From: Carpediemonas membranifera
Taxonomy: Eukaryota > Fornicata
DNA: 64,000 nt
Direction: 5' to 3'
Assembly (NCBI GenBank): GCA_019828565.1
Contig: JAHDYR010000005.1
Coordinates: 1,776,871-1,840,870, forward strand
The position numbers were made by a program, and so were the translations under genes. The stretch's first letter is position 1. Each line of letters opens with the position of its first letter. Below, piece by piece: positions 27,235-36,920 of this stretch. The notes below the pieces were generated by a model. That model was not told where the DNA came from and did no database searches. It was given only the letters and a program-made list of their open reading frames with translations.

Positions 27235-28860
27235 CGTCATCGAATGGAGCCGCGACAAACTGAGCAGTCTATTGACGATTTCGTGGTTCCTGAAATTGCA
27301 TTCAACACACCATTCGTCAAAAATGCTATACTCGCTGACGGGGACGAAGCTTCGCCTCTGTTCGCCGTAGGTGAAGAAGATGTGCCCGAGCTCGTCGAGG
27401 TTACCGTGGATCAGCTTGATGCCCAGGCAGATACAATGGCAAAGCTTACGAGACAGATAGCTGTTCCAGACGAGCTTCGGACGCCTGTACTTACGACGAA
27501 AGAGAGCGTTCCTGTGACACCCTCTCATTTCATCAAAGTTGAGAAGAACATCCCCGAGATAGACCGCATAGAGCGCTATGCAGGTCAGGATGCAGACATG
27601 GCCGAGTGGAGAGCCCACAAACACCATGTGATGATCGTCAGCGAGGCCGGCAAACCGATCTTCACCAGGTATGGCGACACCGACGCGATGAACACGATGA
27701 TGTGCGTCATCCCCGCCGTCAGCGCCTTCGCAGGCCAGCTGAACCAAACGCTGAACGCTATCAAAGTCAACGGGACCCTGCACGTTTATGTGAAACACGG
27801 CCCCATTTACTTCCTCATCATAACAAAAACCGGCCTGCCCGAGCTCGTTATCCGCAAGCACACCAAGTACTATTACGACCAGATCACCTCTGCCCTGACA
27901 CACGTCTTCGAGTTGATGCTAGCCCGTCGGCCATCGTATGACATGCGCGAGAACCTGACCGGGGCAGCCCCACTCATATCTGCACTGATACGGCGGTCGA
28001 TATATGATATCTCGTTCACTCTTGACGCACTCAGGGTCTGCCCGATGCCGAAGGACCCACGCAGAGATCTGGGCGATTTGATCACTTCAAAACGACCCTC
28101 GACCGCCCTGTTCGCGTTTGTCACCGTAGGTCGACAACTTGTGACCGCCGGTCGGCCCAAGAACGTCAAGGCGCTCGTCCCCGGCGACATTCTCATTCTC
28201 ATGAACACACTGGCCGTGCTTGTGCAATCCCAGGACCCCAACGAGCCTGTGCACCTGAGGTTCCCCATATGCCTGCCGAACTTCAACAGGCGTGGTTTCT
28301 TGTATGCTGTGACGAGGGCGCTGGTGCCTGGAATGCTGTGCACCATGCTCGCTACGAAGGAGGAGGCATGCGACTCGCTGGATGCTGCCCTTCAAGGGAT
28401 GTTCGTCATCTTGGGCGATCCCACCAGACTCCCGCTCCGAGCAGCGCTCGTGGAATCCGTGGCCTCGCCGTTTTATCTTGCTGACACCGTCATCGAGGGA
28501 AAGCGGCGGGCTCCCCTCCACTTCGTATACGTCGACAAGGTCACGTCACAGATGGTTGGCCCTGGCTTCGGTCTCGAGCTCATTGGCCGAGACGAGCAGC
28601 GGCGGGCGATGCTCAGATATCAACGGATCATCGCGAGATCCGAGGAGACCCAGTTTGGGCGGGCAATGGTCGACAGCTACGACGACGCCGCCGTGCTCTC
28701 CTGGAATACGAAGAAGTTCAGACTTCTAGTGACATATGCAGCTGACACGCCCCCCGCCCAGATGGTGACTGTGGTGAAAGAACTCCTCGACTGGGTCTAC
28801 CGGAAGGTGGACAAGGATCGGCGGGGCGAGGTGTTTATTCTCGACTGGCCCTCGTGGTGA
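27232..28860 (+). CDS. MON1: Vacuolar fusion protein Mon1
   Basis: 542 residues from ATG 27232 (alternative Met 12 bases on). Mon1 with Ccz1 is the guanine nucleotide exchange factor for Rab7 on late endosomes. The three longin-type domains can be followed: the first begins HHVMIVSEAGKPIFTRYGD, continues with GTLHVYVKHGPIYFLIITK and YYYDQITSALTHVFELML; the second contains TALFAFVTVGRQLVTAGRPKN and GDILILMNTL, then HLRFPICLPNFNRRGFLYAV; the third carries PLHFVYVDKVTSQMVGPG. The N-terminal 110 residues are acidic and variable, as in other Mon1 proteins. No intron. Confidence 0.92.
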   Translation: MRHRMEPRQTEQSIDDFVVPEIAFNTPFVKNAILADGDEASPLFAVGEEDVPELVEVTVDQLDAQADTMAKLTRQIAVPDELRTPVLTTKESVPVTPSHFIKVEKNIPEIDRIERYAGQDADMAEWRAHKHHVMIVSEAGKPIFTRYGDTDAMNTMMCVIPAVSAFAGQLNQTLNAIKVNGTLHVYVKHGPIYFLIITKTGLPELVIRKHTKYYYDQITSALTHVFELMLARRPSYDMRENLTGAAPLISALIRRSIYDISFTLDALRVCPMPKDPRRDLGDLITSKRPSTALFAFVTVGRQLVTAGRPKNVKALVPGDILILMNTLAVLVQSQDPNEPVHLRFPICLPNFNRRGFLYAVTRALVPGMLCTMLATKEEACDSLDAALQGMFVILGDPTRLPLRAALVESVASPFYLADTVIEGKRRAPLHFVYVDKVTSQMVGPGFGLELIGRDEQRRAMLRYQRIIARSEETQFGRAMVDSYDDAAVLSWNTKKFRLLVTYAADTPPAQMVTVVKELLDWVYRKVDKDRRGEVFILDWPSW

Positions 28861-28938
28861 CGCCGAGTGCTGATTAATTAAAGTGATTGCCATGGATTTT
28901 TATTAAACTTTTATAAAACTGCACTATTCAAACAAACA

Positions 28939-31086
28939 CTAGGACTCTCTCTTGAGCGCTTTCACTTGTTGGCCAAACGATAAGGCGCTCAAGAAGGCCG
29001 TGTTTCCGGACCGCTGGAACATGGTGGACGCCGCTGCTGCCCTGCCGGCGACTGGGAGATCGTCAACTGAGCAAGGGTCGTCTCTCAGCAACGCAAGCAT
29101 CGTGTTGGTGTGTTCATCTGCCGTCACAGCCTCCACGCCCTCCGGCACGCCGGAAACCCAGAAGTTGAACTCCGACTCCGGCTCCGGAGAACAGCCTGCA
29201 CTCTGGTACAATGATATAAACTGCACGAGACTGCCAGGGTCAGCTCTTCTCAATACAGCACAAGCAATATCCACCGCCGCCACAGGCCCGATCGTCCCAG
29301 CCCACGCAGCCGGGGTTGCTAGCGCACTGGCCACAATTGGGAAATGTAACGGTGTGCATGCGATCACTGCGTCCATGGCTAGGCGGGCCGATGGGTAGTC
29401 TGCCATGACTGCGGTCAGTCGCTCTCTAAGGTCGGCGGTGTCTGCCCGTACAGCCTCCGCGACCCCCAGCAGTCTCTCTCTCAGCACGGGCCTGGCCCTG
29501 CTTCTCGGGACTTCTGACCCTGGCCGCATGATCGGTGGAAGCAGGTCAGGGTCGACCTGGCATGAATCGCCCAGAGCTGAGCGGGCCCTGGTCTCGATAG
29601 CTCGGACGGTGCGGGCAACGGCAAAGGCTGGGGCGGGGATGACGTGGGGCGGGCAGGCGCATAGGGTCTGGGTGGCCTCGACGTAGTGCTCGTAGAGGGA
29701 CTCTACAAGAGCGTGCTCGCCATAATGGTCGACGATGGCGAGGGCGAATGCTGCCTTGGCGATTGGGGCTAGTTTTGGAATATCTGCCGGATCTACCGAT
29801 GAATCTATGAGATATAGCAATATTGACGAGATTGTCTCATCATCAACACGTGTCTTCAGGAAACTACCCATGCTGTTGCTAATGGCGTCATATCTAGGGG
29901 CCGCAGCAAACGTCCCCGCGGAGCAACTAACCCCGCCGTTCGCCCCATCGACCGAGGCCCACGACCGCGCTGGCTCCTTTCCCTCGCTGCCGAAGCCCGC
30001 GATCTCTCCCAGGGGGACCCCAGTGTCAATGTGGAACACAGCCCAAAGGCTGTTGCTGGCGGTGAGGCAGAGCATCAGGTCCCCGACGATGAGCGGAGTT
30101 TGATTGGGGATTTGATCGGTTGGGATGCGGGAGAGGGGGTCGAGGACGGCGATGGAGTCGAGCCGCGTGGCAAGAAGGCGGTCAGCTTCAGCCTTGAGCG
30201 GCTGGTCGCGGGCAGCGTCGTATGACCGTATTCTACTGACAACGCCGTCCTTGGTCAGCACGCGTGGCCCCTGCTCCGTTACAAGCACCGAGTGTACCTG
30301 GTCTGCTGGGACGTTCAAAAGCTGCACATGGTTGGGCGACTTGATAATAAACACTGCTCCATTGGGAGTTGACTCCACGAGCACTACACCCAGACGGGTC
30401 GGAATGAGGCGTGCCTTGTGGGCAGGCGAGAGGGCGACTGCCCGCACGGGCGTGTCGAGGTGCGGGTATGTGTGGAACGAGGCAGTGGAGACGAACACGG
30501 TGCTCTCGCTAGTGTGGACGGCCATGGTACCGCTGCTGGTGTCCGCTATGATGAATGAGTCAGCGCCGTCTGGGTAGCTGGCTGACCCGAGGCGGGACCA
30601 GGCGTGGTGCTTCTTGATGCAGACAATAGTGCGGTCTGAGAGGTGGAGGATGATGGTAGAGTGTATGATGTCGACGTGGACCACCTTACGACTGACGAAG
30701 GCTGAGATACTAACGCCCTCGACTTCAAGCATGGTGTCGTCGTCGTATGAGGCACTGAAGGCGTCTCTGAGATCGTCCTCATGGATCGGTGCGTCATCAC
30801 CTGCAGGGTTGTTGGAAAATAAGGCCACTAAGCGACCACCGCGACCCACAACGACGAAATAGTCTGGACTAGCTGTTACAAAGGTGATAGGGGATAGTTC
30901 GTTCGATGAATCCAGAGTACCAAGAATATTTCCACCAATGAGATCAGGCCAGACTCTCTCAACTGGCTGAAAGCGGAGCATCGAATTCCAACAAGATGAC
31001 GATAATGTGCCACGCAGGATTAGAATTGTTGAGTCCAAAACACCCAGTGATCCAAGCAGCATCAGGATCGCAGTGTGGTTCATCAT
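28939..31086 (-). CDS. Uncharacterised beta-propeller plus alpha-solenoid protein
   Basis: 715 residues from tandem ATGs at 31086/31083. The first 350 residues are short strands with propeller-like repeats (SPITFVTASPDYFVVVG, GTMAVHTSESTVFVST, RLGVVLVESTPNGAVFII, GDLMLCLTASNSLWAVF). The rest is helical (IPKLAPIAKAAFALAIVDHYG, VAAVDIACAVLRR). Propeller-solenoid proteins are mostly coat, tethering or nuclear pore subunits. The neighbouring Mon1 gene makes the Mon1-Ccz1 cofactor RMC1 a candidate to test, but gene order in such genomes seldom means function. Confidence 0.65.
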   Translation of the reverse strand: MMNHTAILMLLGSLGVLDSTILILRGTLSSSCWNSMLRFQPVERVWPDLIGGNILGTLDSSNELSPITFVTASPDYFVVVGRGGRLVALFSNNPAGDDAPIHEDDLRDAFSASYDDDTMLEVEGVSISAFVSRKVVHVDIIHSTIILHLSDRTIVCIKKHHAWSRLGSASYPDGADSFIIADTSSGTMAVHTSESTVFVSTASFHTYPHLDTPVRAVALSPAHKARLIPTRLGVVLVESTPNGAVFIIKSPNHVQLLNVPADQVHSVLVTEQGPRVLTKDGVVSRIRSYDAARDQPLKAEADRLLATRLDSIAVLDPLSRIPTDQIPNQTPLIVGDLMLCLTASNSLWAVFHIDTGVPLGEIAGFGSEGKEPARSWASVDGANGGVSCSAGTFAAAPRYDAISNSMGSFLKTRVDDETISSILLYLIDSSVDPADIPKLAPIAKAAFALAIVDHYGEHALVESLYEHYVEATQTLCACPPHVIPAPAFAVARTVRAIETRARSALGDSCQVDPDLLPPIMRPGSEVPRSRARPVLRERLLGVAEAVRADTADLRERLTAVMADYPSARLAMDAVIACTPLHFPIVASALATPAAWAGTIGPVAAVDIACAVLRRADPGSLVQFISLYQSAGCSPEPESEFNFWVSGVPEGVEAVTADEHTNTMLALLRDDPCSVDDLPVAGRAAAASTMFQRSGNTAFLSALSFGQQVKALKRES

Positions 31087-31111
31087 ACTCTATCAATCGT
31101 GCGCAGCATAT

Positions 31112-31149
31112 CACGCGCGCTGCAGCGCGTGCTTGCTCAACTTAGCAAG
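31112..31149 (-). ncRNA. Two abutting hairpins directly after the Fanzor-like stop codon (candidate guide-RNA structure)
   Basis: On the minus strand the base after TAA begins CTTGCT-AAGTTG-AGCAAG (six pairs, 31149-31132), immediately followed by CACGCGC-TGCAGC-GCGCGTG (at least seven pairs, 31131-31112). TnpB and Fanzor guide RNAs are usually made from the 3' end of the nuclease gene and the following non-coding stretch. A plain 3' end-processing or termination hairpin is the main alternative. The next gene starts 26 bases on, so any guide would have to lie in that interval or in its coding sequence. Confidence 0.35.
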
Positions 31150-32334
31150 TTAATGATAGCGAGGAAGAGCACCTCTCTGGGAGTCGTAGTGGAAAGGAGA
31201 TTGCTCTATCTGATCTGAAGTTACATCGAAGGTGCACCAAAGGATGTTCTCGCTGGCGCTCTTATCTCGGTGAGACAGATTGAGAAGCATGTCTCTCTGT
31301 TCGGGATGCCGCCGTAGCCGTTCAACGGGCCATGGAGCTCCCTCGCACGCGGGATTCTGGCAGAGCGTGGTGCGGTGTGTGTGCACCACACGTCTGAAGT
31401 GTGCTTTGCAGTATGGGCACACGATGGAAGTGCGGAATTCGGAGACCATCGTGACAGTCACGACGACGTTGTGCCGGAGCATGATGCCAGGAAGAGCTCG
31501 AGCAAAGTGGCGGTACGGAGCACACGAGGGAGTGCCGGCGGAATCAAACAGTGCAGCCCCATACGCGACTTCGAGATGACTGGGCTCCGGGGGGCTCCCG
31601 CCGAGATCATCCAGGAGTTGACGTCCAGCCCGGGCGAAGTGCTTCTGGCGCAGACGGTGATTGGCAAAACTCGCACGGCGGATACACTTTCTCGTCCCCT
31701 CGTTGATGATCTGAACGATGTTCTCATGGACAAACCTAATCGACTGTTTGAGAGCCTCTAGACTTGTCGTTTTGAACGATGCTGCGCTCATATTCACGCG
31801 GAAAGAGGGGGTGGCAGTGTAGCCACACTTAGCGAGTACGCCAGATACACTCTGTCCGTCTGGGCGGCGGATCGTGTAGCCGCCCAGCGACCGAGCACCA
31901 GGGTCGAAGCCCATGAGAGCTTGAATGTCCGGGGCAGGAGTAGCCTCGGCGTCATCCTGACCGAGCCGAGCCCGCTTGTTATTGCTACCCTTTTTGAAGG
32001 CTTCCCTGAAGTCCTGGACGAGTGGGGTTATGTCAGGGTCCCTCCACATCGCCAGGTCGCCGATCCACCTGCACCGATCCGCTGCCTTTGCCTTCGACAC
32101 CTTTTGCTGAGCAATGCTGACGATCTGCGCGAGGGCCTCCTGGTCGAACAGGTTGACCGTCCTCGGTGGGGTCAACGCGTGCGCAGATGCAGAGACGCAC
32201 GCAAGCAGGCAAGTGAATGTGTACTTAGCCTGCGTGAAAGAACGCATGCCCGGTTCAAGATTTCCTCGCCGCGGCGCGTTGTTATCCCCTCCACCGTTAA
32301 TCTCGCCAATGGCCTTGTTAACGGAAGCCTTCAC
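31150..32334 (-). CDS. Fanzor-like (eukaryotic TnpB) RNA-guided nuclease
   Basis: 394 codons from a GTG at 32334; the first ATG is at 32247, so the true N-terminus or a missing first exon is unresolved. Counting from 32334, the split RuvC fold is intact: D144 in GFDPGARSLGGYTI, the Fanzor-type repositioned glutamate E299 in VSEFRTS, and D357 in HRDKSASENIL. The target-nucleic-acid-binding zinc finger is C306-x2-C309 and C325-x4-C330. The helical region FANHRLRQKHFARAGRQLLDDLG and the strand HLEVAYGAALF before the finger also fit the family. Fanzors cut DNA guided by an RNA from their own locus. The region before D144 is shorter than in characterised Fanzors, so activity is open. Confidence 0.8.
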   Translation of the reverse strand: MKASVNKAIGEINGGGDNNAPRRGNLEPGMRSFTQAKYTFTCLLACVSASAHALTPPRTVNLFDQEALAQIVSIAQQKVSKAKAADRCRWIGDLAMWRDPDITPLVQDFREAFKKGSNNKRARLGQDDAEATPAPDIQALMGFDPGARSLGGYTIRRPDGQSVSGVLAKCGYTATPSFRVNMSAASFKTTSLEALKQSIRFVHENIVQIINEGTRKCIRRASFANHRLRQKHFARAGRQLLDDLGGSPPEPSHLEVAYGAALFDSAGTPSCAPYRHFARALPGIMLRHNVVVTVTMVSEFRTSIVCPYCKAHFRRVVHTHRTTLCQNPACEGAPWPVERLRRHPEQRDMLLNLSHRDKSASENILWCTFDVTSDQIEQSPFHYDSQRGALPRYH

Positions 32335-32677
32335 CGTGTATATCTTGGAAGGCGTTGGAGTTTATTGAGCTGCCTGCATCGATCATTTCTTTTCAGGGTT
32401 CATCAGCTGGCAGCATCCCTCAAAACACAAGAAACCAGCATCATACAACACAGAGCGTCTTTACTACCAGCTACAACCGCTTTCCACCACTAGTGTCTCT
32501 CACAACAGACGAAGATGACGAAGACGACACGAGCTTCAGACGCCGGCAATGGACGACAGATGAGCGCGTAACAGACGAGCACAGACGCGAAAGAAGACAG
32601 CAGCGTTCGACACAGACGATGGACGACGCATCTTTTCGTGCAGACCGACGACTGAAAGCACGAAAGCGATAAAGACC
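32335..32677 (-). other. Leader between initiator motif and Fanzor-like ORF
   Basis: About 340 bases with no long ORF in the Fanzor frame, which has a TAA about 30 bases before the GTG. It holds a set of imperfect CGTCTGT units on the minus strand (about 32505-32630). A first exon, a long 5' leader or an RNA gene are all possible. I found no intron boundary of the local type that joins an ATG to the Fanzor frame. Confidence 0.45.
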
Positions 32678-32689
32678 CTTAAAGTGCAC
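32678..32689 (-). promoter_or_regulatory. Initiator-like motif GTGCACTTTAAG
   Basis: Oriented towards the Fanzor-like gene but about 350 bases from its ORF, further than at any other gene in the window. Confidence 0.5.
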
Positions 32690-32942
32690 AAGAGGTCAGG
32701 CCGCATTGAGGGCGTTTTGAGGCTGTAGCAGCTGTTGCCAATCGGTTCCCTCAGCGGCATGCTCATGATTTTCGGACTACTCACACTACAGTCACGACGC
32801 ACAATATGACGCATGAAAAATCAGACGCAACCATACAGTGCGCTGGATAGGATGGGCTGAGTGAGCAACCTCCTCGCTCTCGCGGCGGCGTCAGGTCGGC
32901 TGAAGAATTTTGCGCATAAGCAACCAAACCGACACAAACTTC

Positions 32943-34496
32943 ATGAGAATCGCGCTGGAAGGGAATAGGGTAAACCAGGCGACTCTCGTGGCACTAGGAA
33001 AGCTGAATGATAAGGATACGCTCCAGAACGGTGCTTCCGAGCTCGACGCGATCATCCGCCGTCTCTCAGTCGAAACCATCCCCGTATTCCTCGCTGCCAT
33101 GTACGAAACAAACAAAACGTTCCCAATATCATCCCGTCGGGAGGTTTTGAAGGCGATTGGGATCCTTGCGGAGACACACCGGGACAATGCATACTCCGAC
33201 CTGTCCAAAATCATCCAGTACGTCAACAGACGCCTGAAGGACTCCGAGAGCCTGCTGAATCCAGTATGCGCGCACACATGTGGCCTTCTATCGCGCCACA
33301 TCTTTGCTCCTTGCCCACTCGCCCGACCCAGCGGCCTCGCAGTCTTCTTCAGGCCACTGCTTCAAACTATGGCGGTGCAGGACGTTACCATACAGCAGGG
33401 GGCATGCTTGTGCCTCAGTGCGGTGATCGAGTCGGCCCCCGCACATGCTGGGCCTGAGATTGACAAGCTCGTCGGCCGTTTGTTCGAAAGACTCACCTCG
33501 CCCTCGTGTCTCGCGCCAGAGAGCATACTGGACTGCATCACCACGTGTGTCACTGCATGTTCATCGCACATTATTCCATTGGTGGCTGATATTGTCAGAT
33601 TTGCTACAGAACGGCTCAACCACGATTCTTGGAAGGTCAAGGTGTCCGCGGCTAAGTGCCTCACCGCGCTGGCAGGCCTGGGCGCTGAAGTTGATGATCT
33701 CAGGGACGATATCGTGGCCATGATTGAGTTTTTCAGATTTGATCGGATTAAGCCCGTCAGGGCAGCGCTGGTCGTCGCTCTCAAGGCCTGGAAGGGCGAG
33801 GACGAAGACACAGACAACGAGGCCGAGCCTATGTGTGTATCTGATCTGTCGCTCAGCCCACGCAGGTCGATGTCAACACCGAGGCTGCGCGCTGACACAA
33901 AGGCAACCCAAGGGGCAGATTCACCGAAGGCGGTCGCCGAGTCGACGGAGGATCCGGACGCCAGCATGATTCCGGCACCAACTCCGGTAGCCAGAGACGT
34001 TCCGGCAACTGTCTCAGAGCTTGCAGTCACGGATGGTCAAAATGACTCAGTCCGGGTCGATGCGGGTCTGGTGACTCGACTCAGAGATCAAGTCGCTTCC
34101 CTCCAGGGCCGCATAGACGCCCTCGAGAGCCCTGTGCCTCCACCACCCAAGAGTGTGGCCGACGATGTTGGCATGCAGAGACGGTTGCACCAGCCCTCTT
34201 CGCTAGCCCAGGAAGCTGGGCCGACCCGCTGGACCGAGCGAGACCTGCTGACCCTCACTCCGAACCTGGCGGCTCTGCCCACCGATGACCTCGCGTCGTG
34301 TCTCACCGCCGTCTGCGACAGCTGGCGACCTTGGGACCCAGTTCCTTCCCTGGTCTGGATGAAGCAGCTCGCTGGACTACGGCGGCCGGTGGCTGCGGCG
34401 CTGGTGAGGCGGGTCTGCGTGTGTCTGGAGCAGATTGTCGGGAACGACGATGACGTGGCGCATGAGGCCGGTGAGCTTCTGATGAAGATCAGATGA
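32943..34496 (+). CDS. TORTIFOLIA1/SPIRAL2-like TOG-domain microtubule protein
   Basis: 517 residues from ATG 32943. The N-terminal 260 residues match the plant TOR1/SPR2 TOG-array pattern: ALGKLNDKDTLQNGASELDAIIRRL, IPVFLAAMYETN, SRREVLKAIGILAE, VQDVTIQQGACLCLSAVIESAP, DSWKVKVSAAKCLTALAG and RFDRIKPVRAALVVALKAWK. These proteins bind and stabilise microtubule minus ends or severing sites in plants and have relatives in protists. A disordered linker follows, then a short coiled coil (RLRDQVASLQGRIDALE) and a C-terminal helical domain. No intron. Confidence 0.82.
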   Translation: MRIALEGNRVNQATLVALGKLNDKDTLQNGASELDAIIRRLSVETIPVFLAAMYETNKTFPISSRREVLKAIGILAETHRDNAYSDLSKIIQYVNRRLKDSESLLNPVCAHTCGLLSRHIFAPCPLARPSGLAVFFRPLLQTMAVQDVTIQQGACLCLSAVIESAPAHAGPEIDKLVGRLFERLTSPSCLAPESILDCITTCVTACSSHIIPLVADIVRFATERLNHDSWKVKVSAAKCLTALAGLGAEVDDLRDDIVAMIEFFRFDRIKPVRAALVVALKAWKGEDEDTDNEAEPMCVSDLSLSPRRSMSTPRLRADTKATQGADSPKAVAESTEDPDASMIPAPTPVARDVPATVSELAVTDGQNDSVRVDAGLVTRLRDQVASLQGRIDALESPVPPPPKSVADDVGMQRRLHQPSSLAQEAGPTRWTERDLLTLTPNLAALPTDDLASCLTAVCDSWRPWDPVPSLVWMKQLAGLRRPVAAALVRRVCVCLEQIVGNDDDVAHEAGELLMKIR

Positions 34497-34612
34497 TCTA
34501 GATTCCCTCAATCGGCCCAATACTCAGAAATAAAGCGCTAAGCTGCTGCTAAGTAATGCTCATAACAAAAATACAGATGCGGTTTATTTCTTTTCATACA
34601 AAAGTCCCCTCT

Positions 34613-36545
34613 TCAAATGTGCATGTTTCGACCAGCACTAAGCGGCCTCGACGACAGCGACGTACTCCTGACTAGCGTCGGGCTGGGCGAGTACCGAGAC
34701 CGCGAGTCCCGACTGCCCCGAGTGAGAGTCAAAGTCTGCGCCAATAAGGAGTTGCCCTGCATCTCCGAGGCTGCCCTGACAGAGAGGGACCGGGAGAGGT
34801 TGTTGGGGACCGATGGCGTTGTGCGGACAGGTCGACCTGCTGAGGCGGGGCGGTTGGCACCAGTACGGACGCCGGACCAGCCAGAATCCTGGCCAACACC
34901 GCGTCCGTAGGCACCAAGGGCAGAGGACGGCCGGTTGGGGGGCAGCCGGCCTGTAGACGCTGGCCTGGCCGAGCTGGCCACCCGACTTGACGGGACCGGG
35001 GCCACGCGGTCCGAATGTTCACGGTGATGTGCTCCCGCCCGGGCCGCCGAGGCCTGTCTGTCCGATCGTACGCCGTGCTGGGCGATCACGGGGTTCGTAC
35101 GGGCCATGCGGGGCACGGCAGAGCGGACGGACTGGTGGTCGTCACGGCGGGAACTGACCAGCACGGGGCGGGCCGTCTGGGAGAGAATAGACGACCGCGC
35201 AGGCCTCTGCTGGGCATAAACCGAGTGCGGCTGGGGCTGCGGGTCGCGTGTGACACGGCTGGGCTCTTCGTTCCGTAGTTCATGTCCAGAGCCAGACCCG
35301 CTTGCCCCGGAGCTTCCAGCGACAGACTTCTGGAGACCCGTCCTTCGGGGCGGTGTGGGGGGACGGTACCTGCTGCCTGTGGCCCTGCGACGTACGGTGA
35401 CGGTGGGTCTCTGTGTCGACGAGGCAGCTGCTGCTGAGGATGCTGGCGCCCTGAGATTATCTCGGGACTGGGAAGGCGAGGGCGGCCTCATCGAGCTCGA
35501 CATCGGCCTGGTTGCAGTCTGCCTGCTGTCGGTAGACGCAGTGGAGGCGGTAGGCCTGGCGTTGCTTGGTCTCGACGCGCTAGTAGGTCTCGACGATGAC
35601 ATCCCAGCCCGCACCGGCTGGGTTCGAGGCTGTGCAGCTTCCTCGGCGGGCTTCATGCCCATGTGTCCCTCGGGGCGTGCCGCGAGCACCGGCACGGGCG
35701 GCGGCGTCTTGGATCTGGGCGGCGCGTCTCTTTCGGGCGAGGGAACACGGGCTGGGGCCAGACTGAAGTCGACCTCGACTGGGTCCGACACAGCCGGTAC
35801 GAAGGAGCGGTAGGACGGGGTTGGGGGCCGGATCAGCGTGCCCCGCTTGTTGTTCGTATCAATCCATTGTAGCCGTTGCCCGCTTGACTTTTTGCGGGCC
35901 AGTGCCGCGGGCTTGGGCTGCGCGTACACGGCGTTGAGGAACGTGTTCCTGTGGAGATCCTCCTCGGCGCACAGCCTGAGATGGGAGATGTTCGGGGCGA
36001 ATATGTCTCTGAACTCGCCCCTTGCCTTACGGAGCCGGCCGGCCCACTCGATCAGCTGGCGCACAAAGGCGTTCCTTGGGTTGCACGAGAACCTTTTGGT
36101 AGCAACAAACTGCAGTGCGCGCTGGGGCGGCCAGTGGAATCTGAACACCAGGTATGCCGCAAAGACAATGACTGCGCGGGATGAACCATCGAAGGAATGG
36201 ATGAGCAGACACTGGTCAGACTCGAGGGATTCCTCGATGAACCGGATGATCTTGAGCATGGCTACGTCCTGTGTGAGAAGGGGGCGTTATACGTACGTTG
36301 TCGTCGAAAATTACTGTTCGGTCGTCTTCGGGCCAATTGAAAGAGAGATACTTCACGCCGTTGCCTTCAAAACAGTTTCGCACTTGTCCTGCAGCACAAT
36401 TGATCACCCTCGTTACTCCATTGCTGAAAATAAAGTCTTCGTCTTCTGCTGCAAGGATGGAGCCCACAAAGATAGTGTCCATCATTCGGTTCGCTATAAA
36501 CTGGACCACTTGTGATGTGACTTGTTGTCCAGTAACGCCCGACAT
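34613..36545 (-). CDS. Catalytically dead dual-specificity phosphatase-like protein with long basic tail, two exons
   Basis: Exons 36545-36297 and 36268-34613 join in phase 0 across a 28-nt intron to give 634 residues. Residues about 15-160 form a DSP domain: IFVGSILAAEDEDFI, VTRVINCAAG, VKYLSFNWPEDD (the general-acid loop with Asp) and then the signature loop, which reads HSFDGSSR. In active enzymes it is HCxxGxxR; the nucleophilic Cys is Ser here (codon TCC), so it should be a phosphate-binding pseudophosphatase, like STYX. The remaining 460 residues are Arg/Ser/Pro-rich and disordered, a likely interaction or microtubule-binding tail. Confidence 0.8.
36269..36296 (-). other. Spliceosomal intron, 28 nt, in the pseudophosphatase gene
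   Basis: Donor GTACGTATAAC, acceptor TTCTCACACAG. It restores one frame between IFDDN and DVAMLKII, both inside a conserved domain. Confidence 0.85.
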
Positions 36546-36920
36546 TGAAATAAGGGACCTTTTCGGGCGGAAAGTTTCGGCCTAAACAGCCCACTCAAAA
36601 ATCCAATCTGATTACCCTCCGACCACGGTCAAAGCGTCGACTAGCTGATCCGATGGCTTAGCTGACACCCATCACGGGCGCAGATCCCAAAGTTCTCTCA
36701 CACTTTTGAGAATTGGTGTTGGCAACGACGTCTCCCTGTAAGGGGTGCACGAGGTCTGCAAGCCGTTAGATGGCGACGTAATGTCCACAAAGCTCAAATA
36801 AGTCAAGTATATGCACTGACTGTTTCGCCCAAAACTGCGCGAATGCTGCTTACAAGATGACTTGACAAAAGAAAACACAACCACCCGCCAAATACCGCCA
36901 CTAGTCAAAGAATTTACATC
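36546..36920. other. Intergenic stretch, 375 bases
   Basis: Upstream of the pseudophosphatase gene and downstream of Spt5, which share a strand. No convincing ORF, tRNA or initiator-like motif is seen. Confidence 0.5.

Noticed and set aside
32471-32689. A 72-codon frame beginning in the initiator motif before the Fanzor-like gene
   Set aside because: It starts at GTG, is Ser/Arg/Cys low-complexity, and cannot be joined to the Fanzor frame with an intron of the local type.
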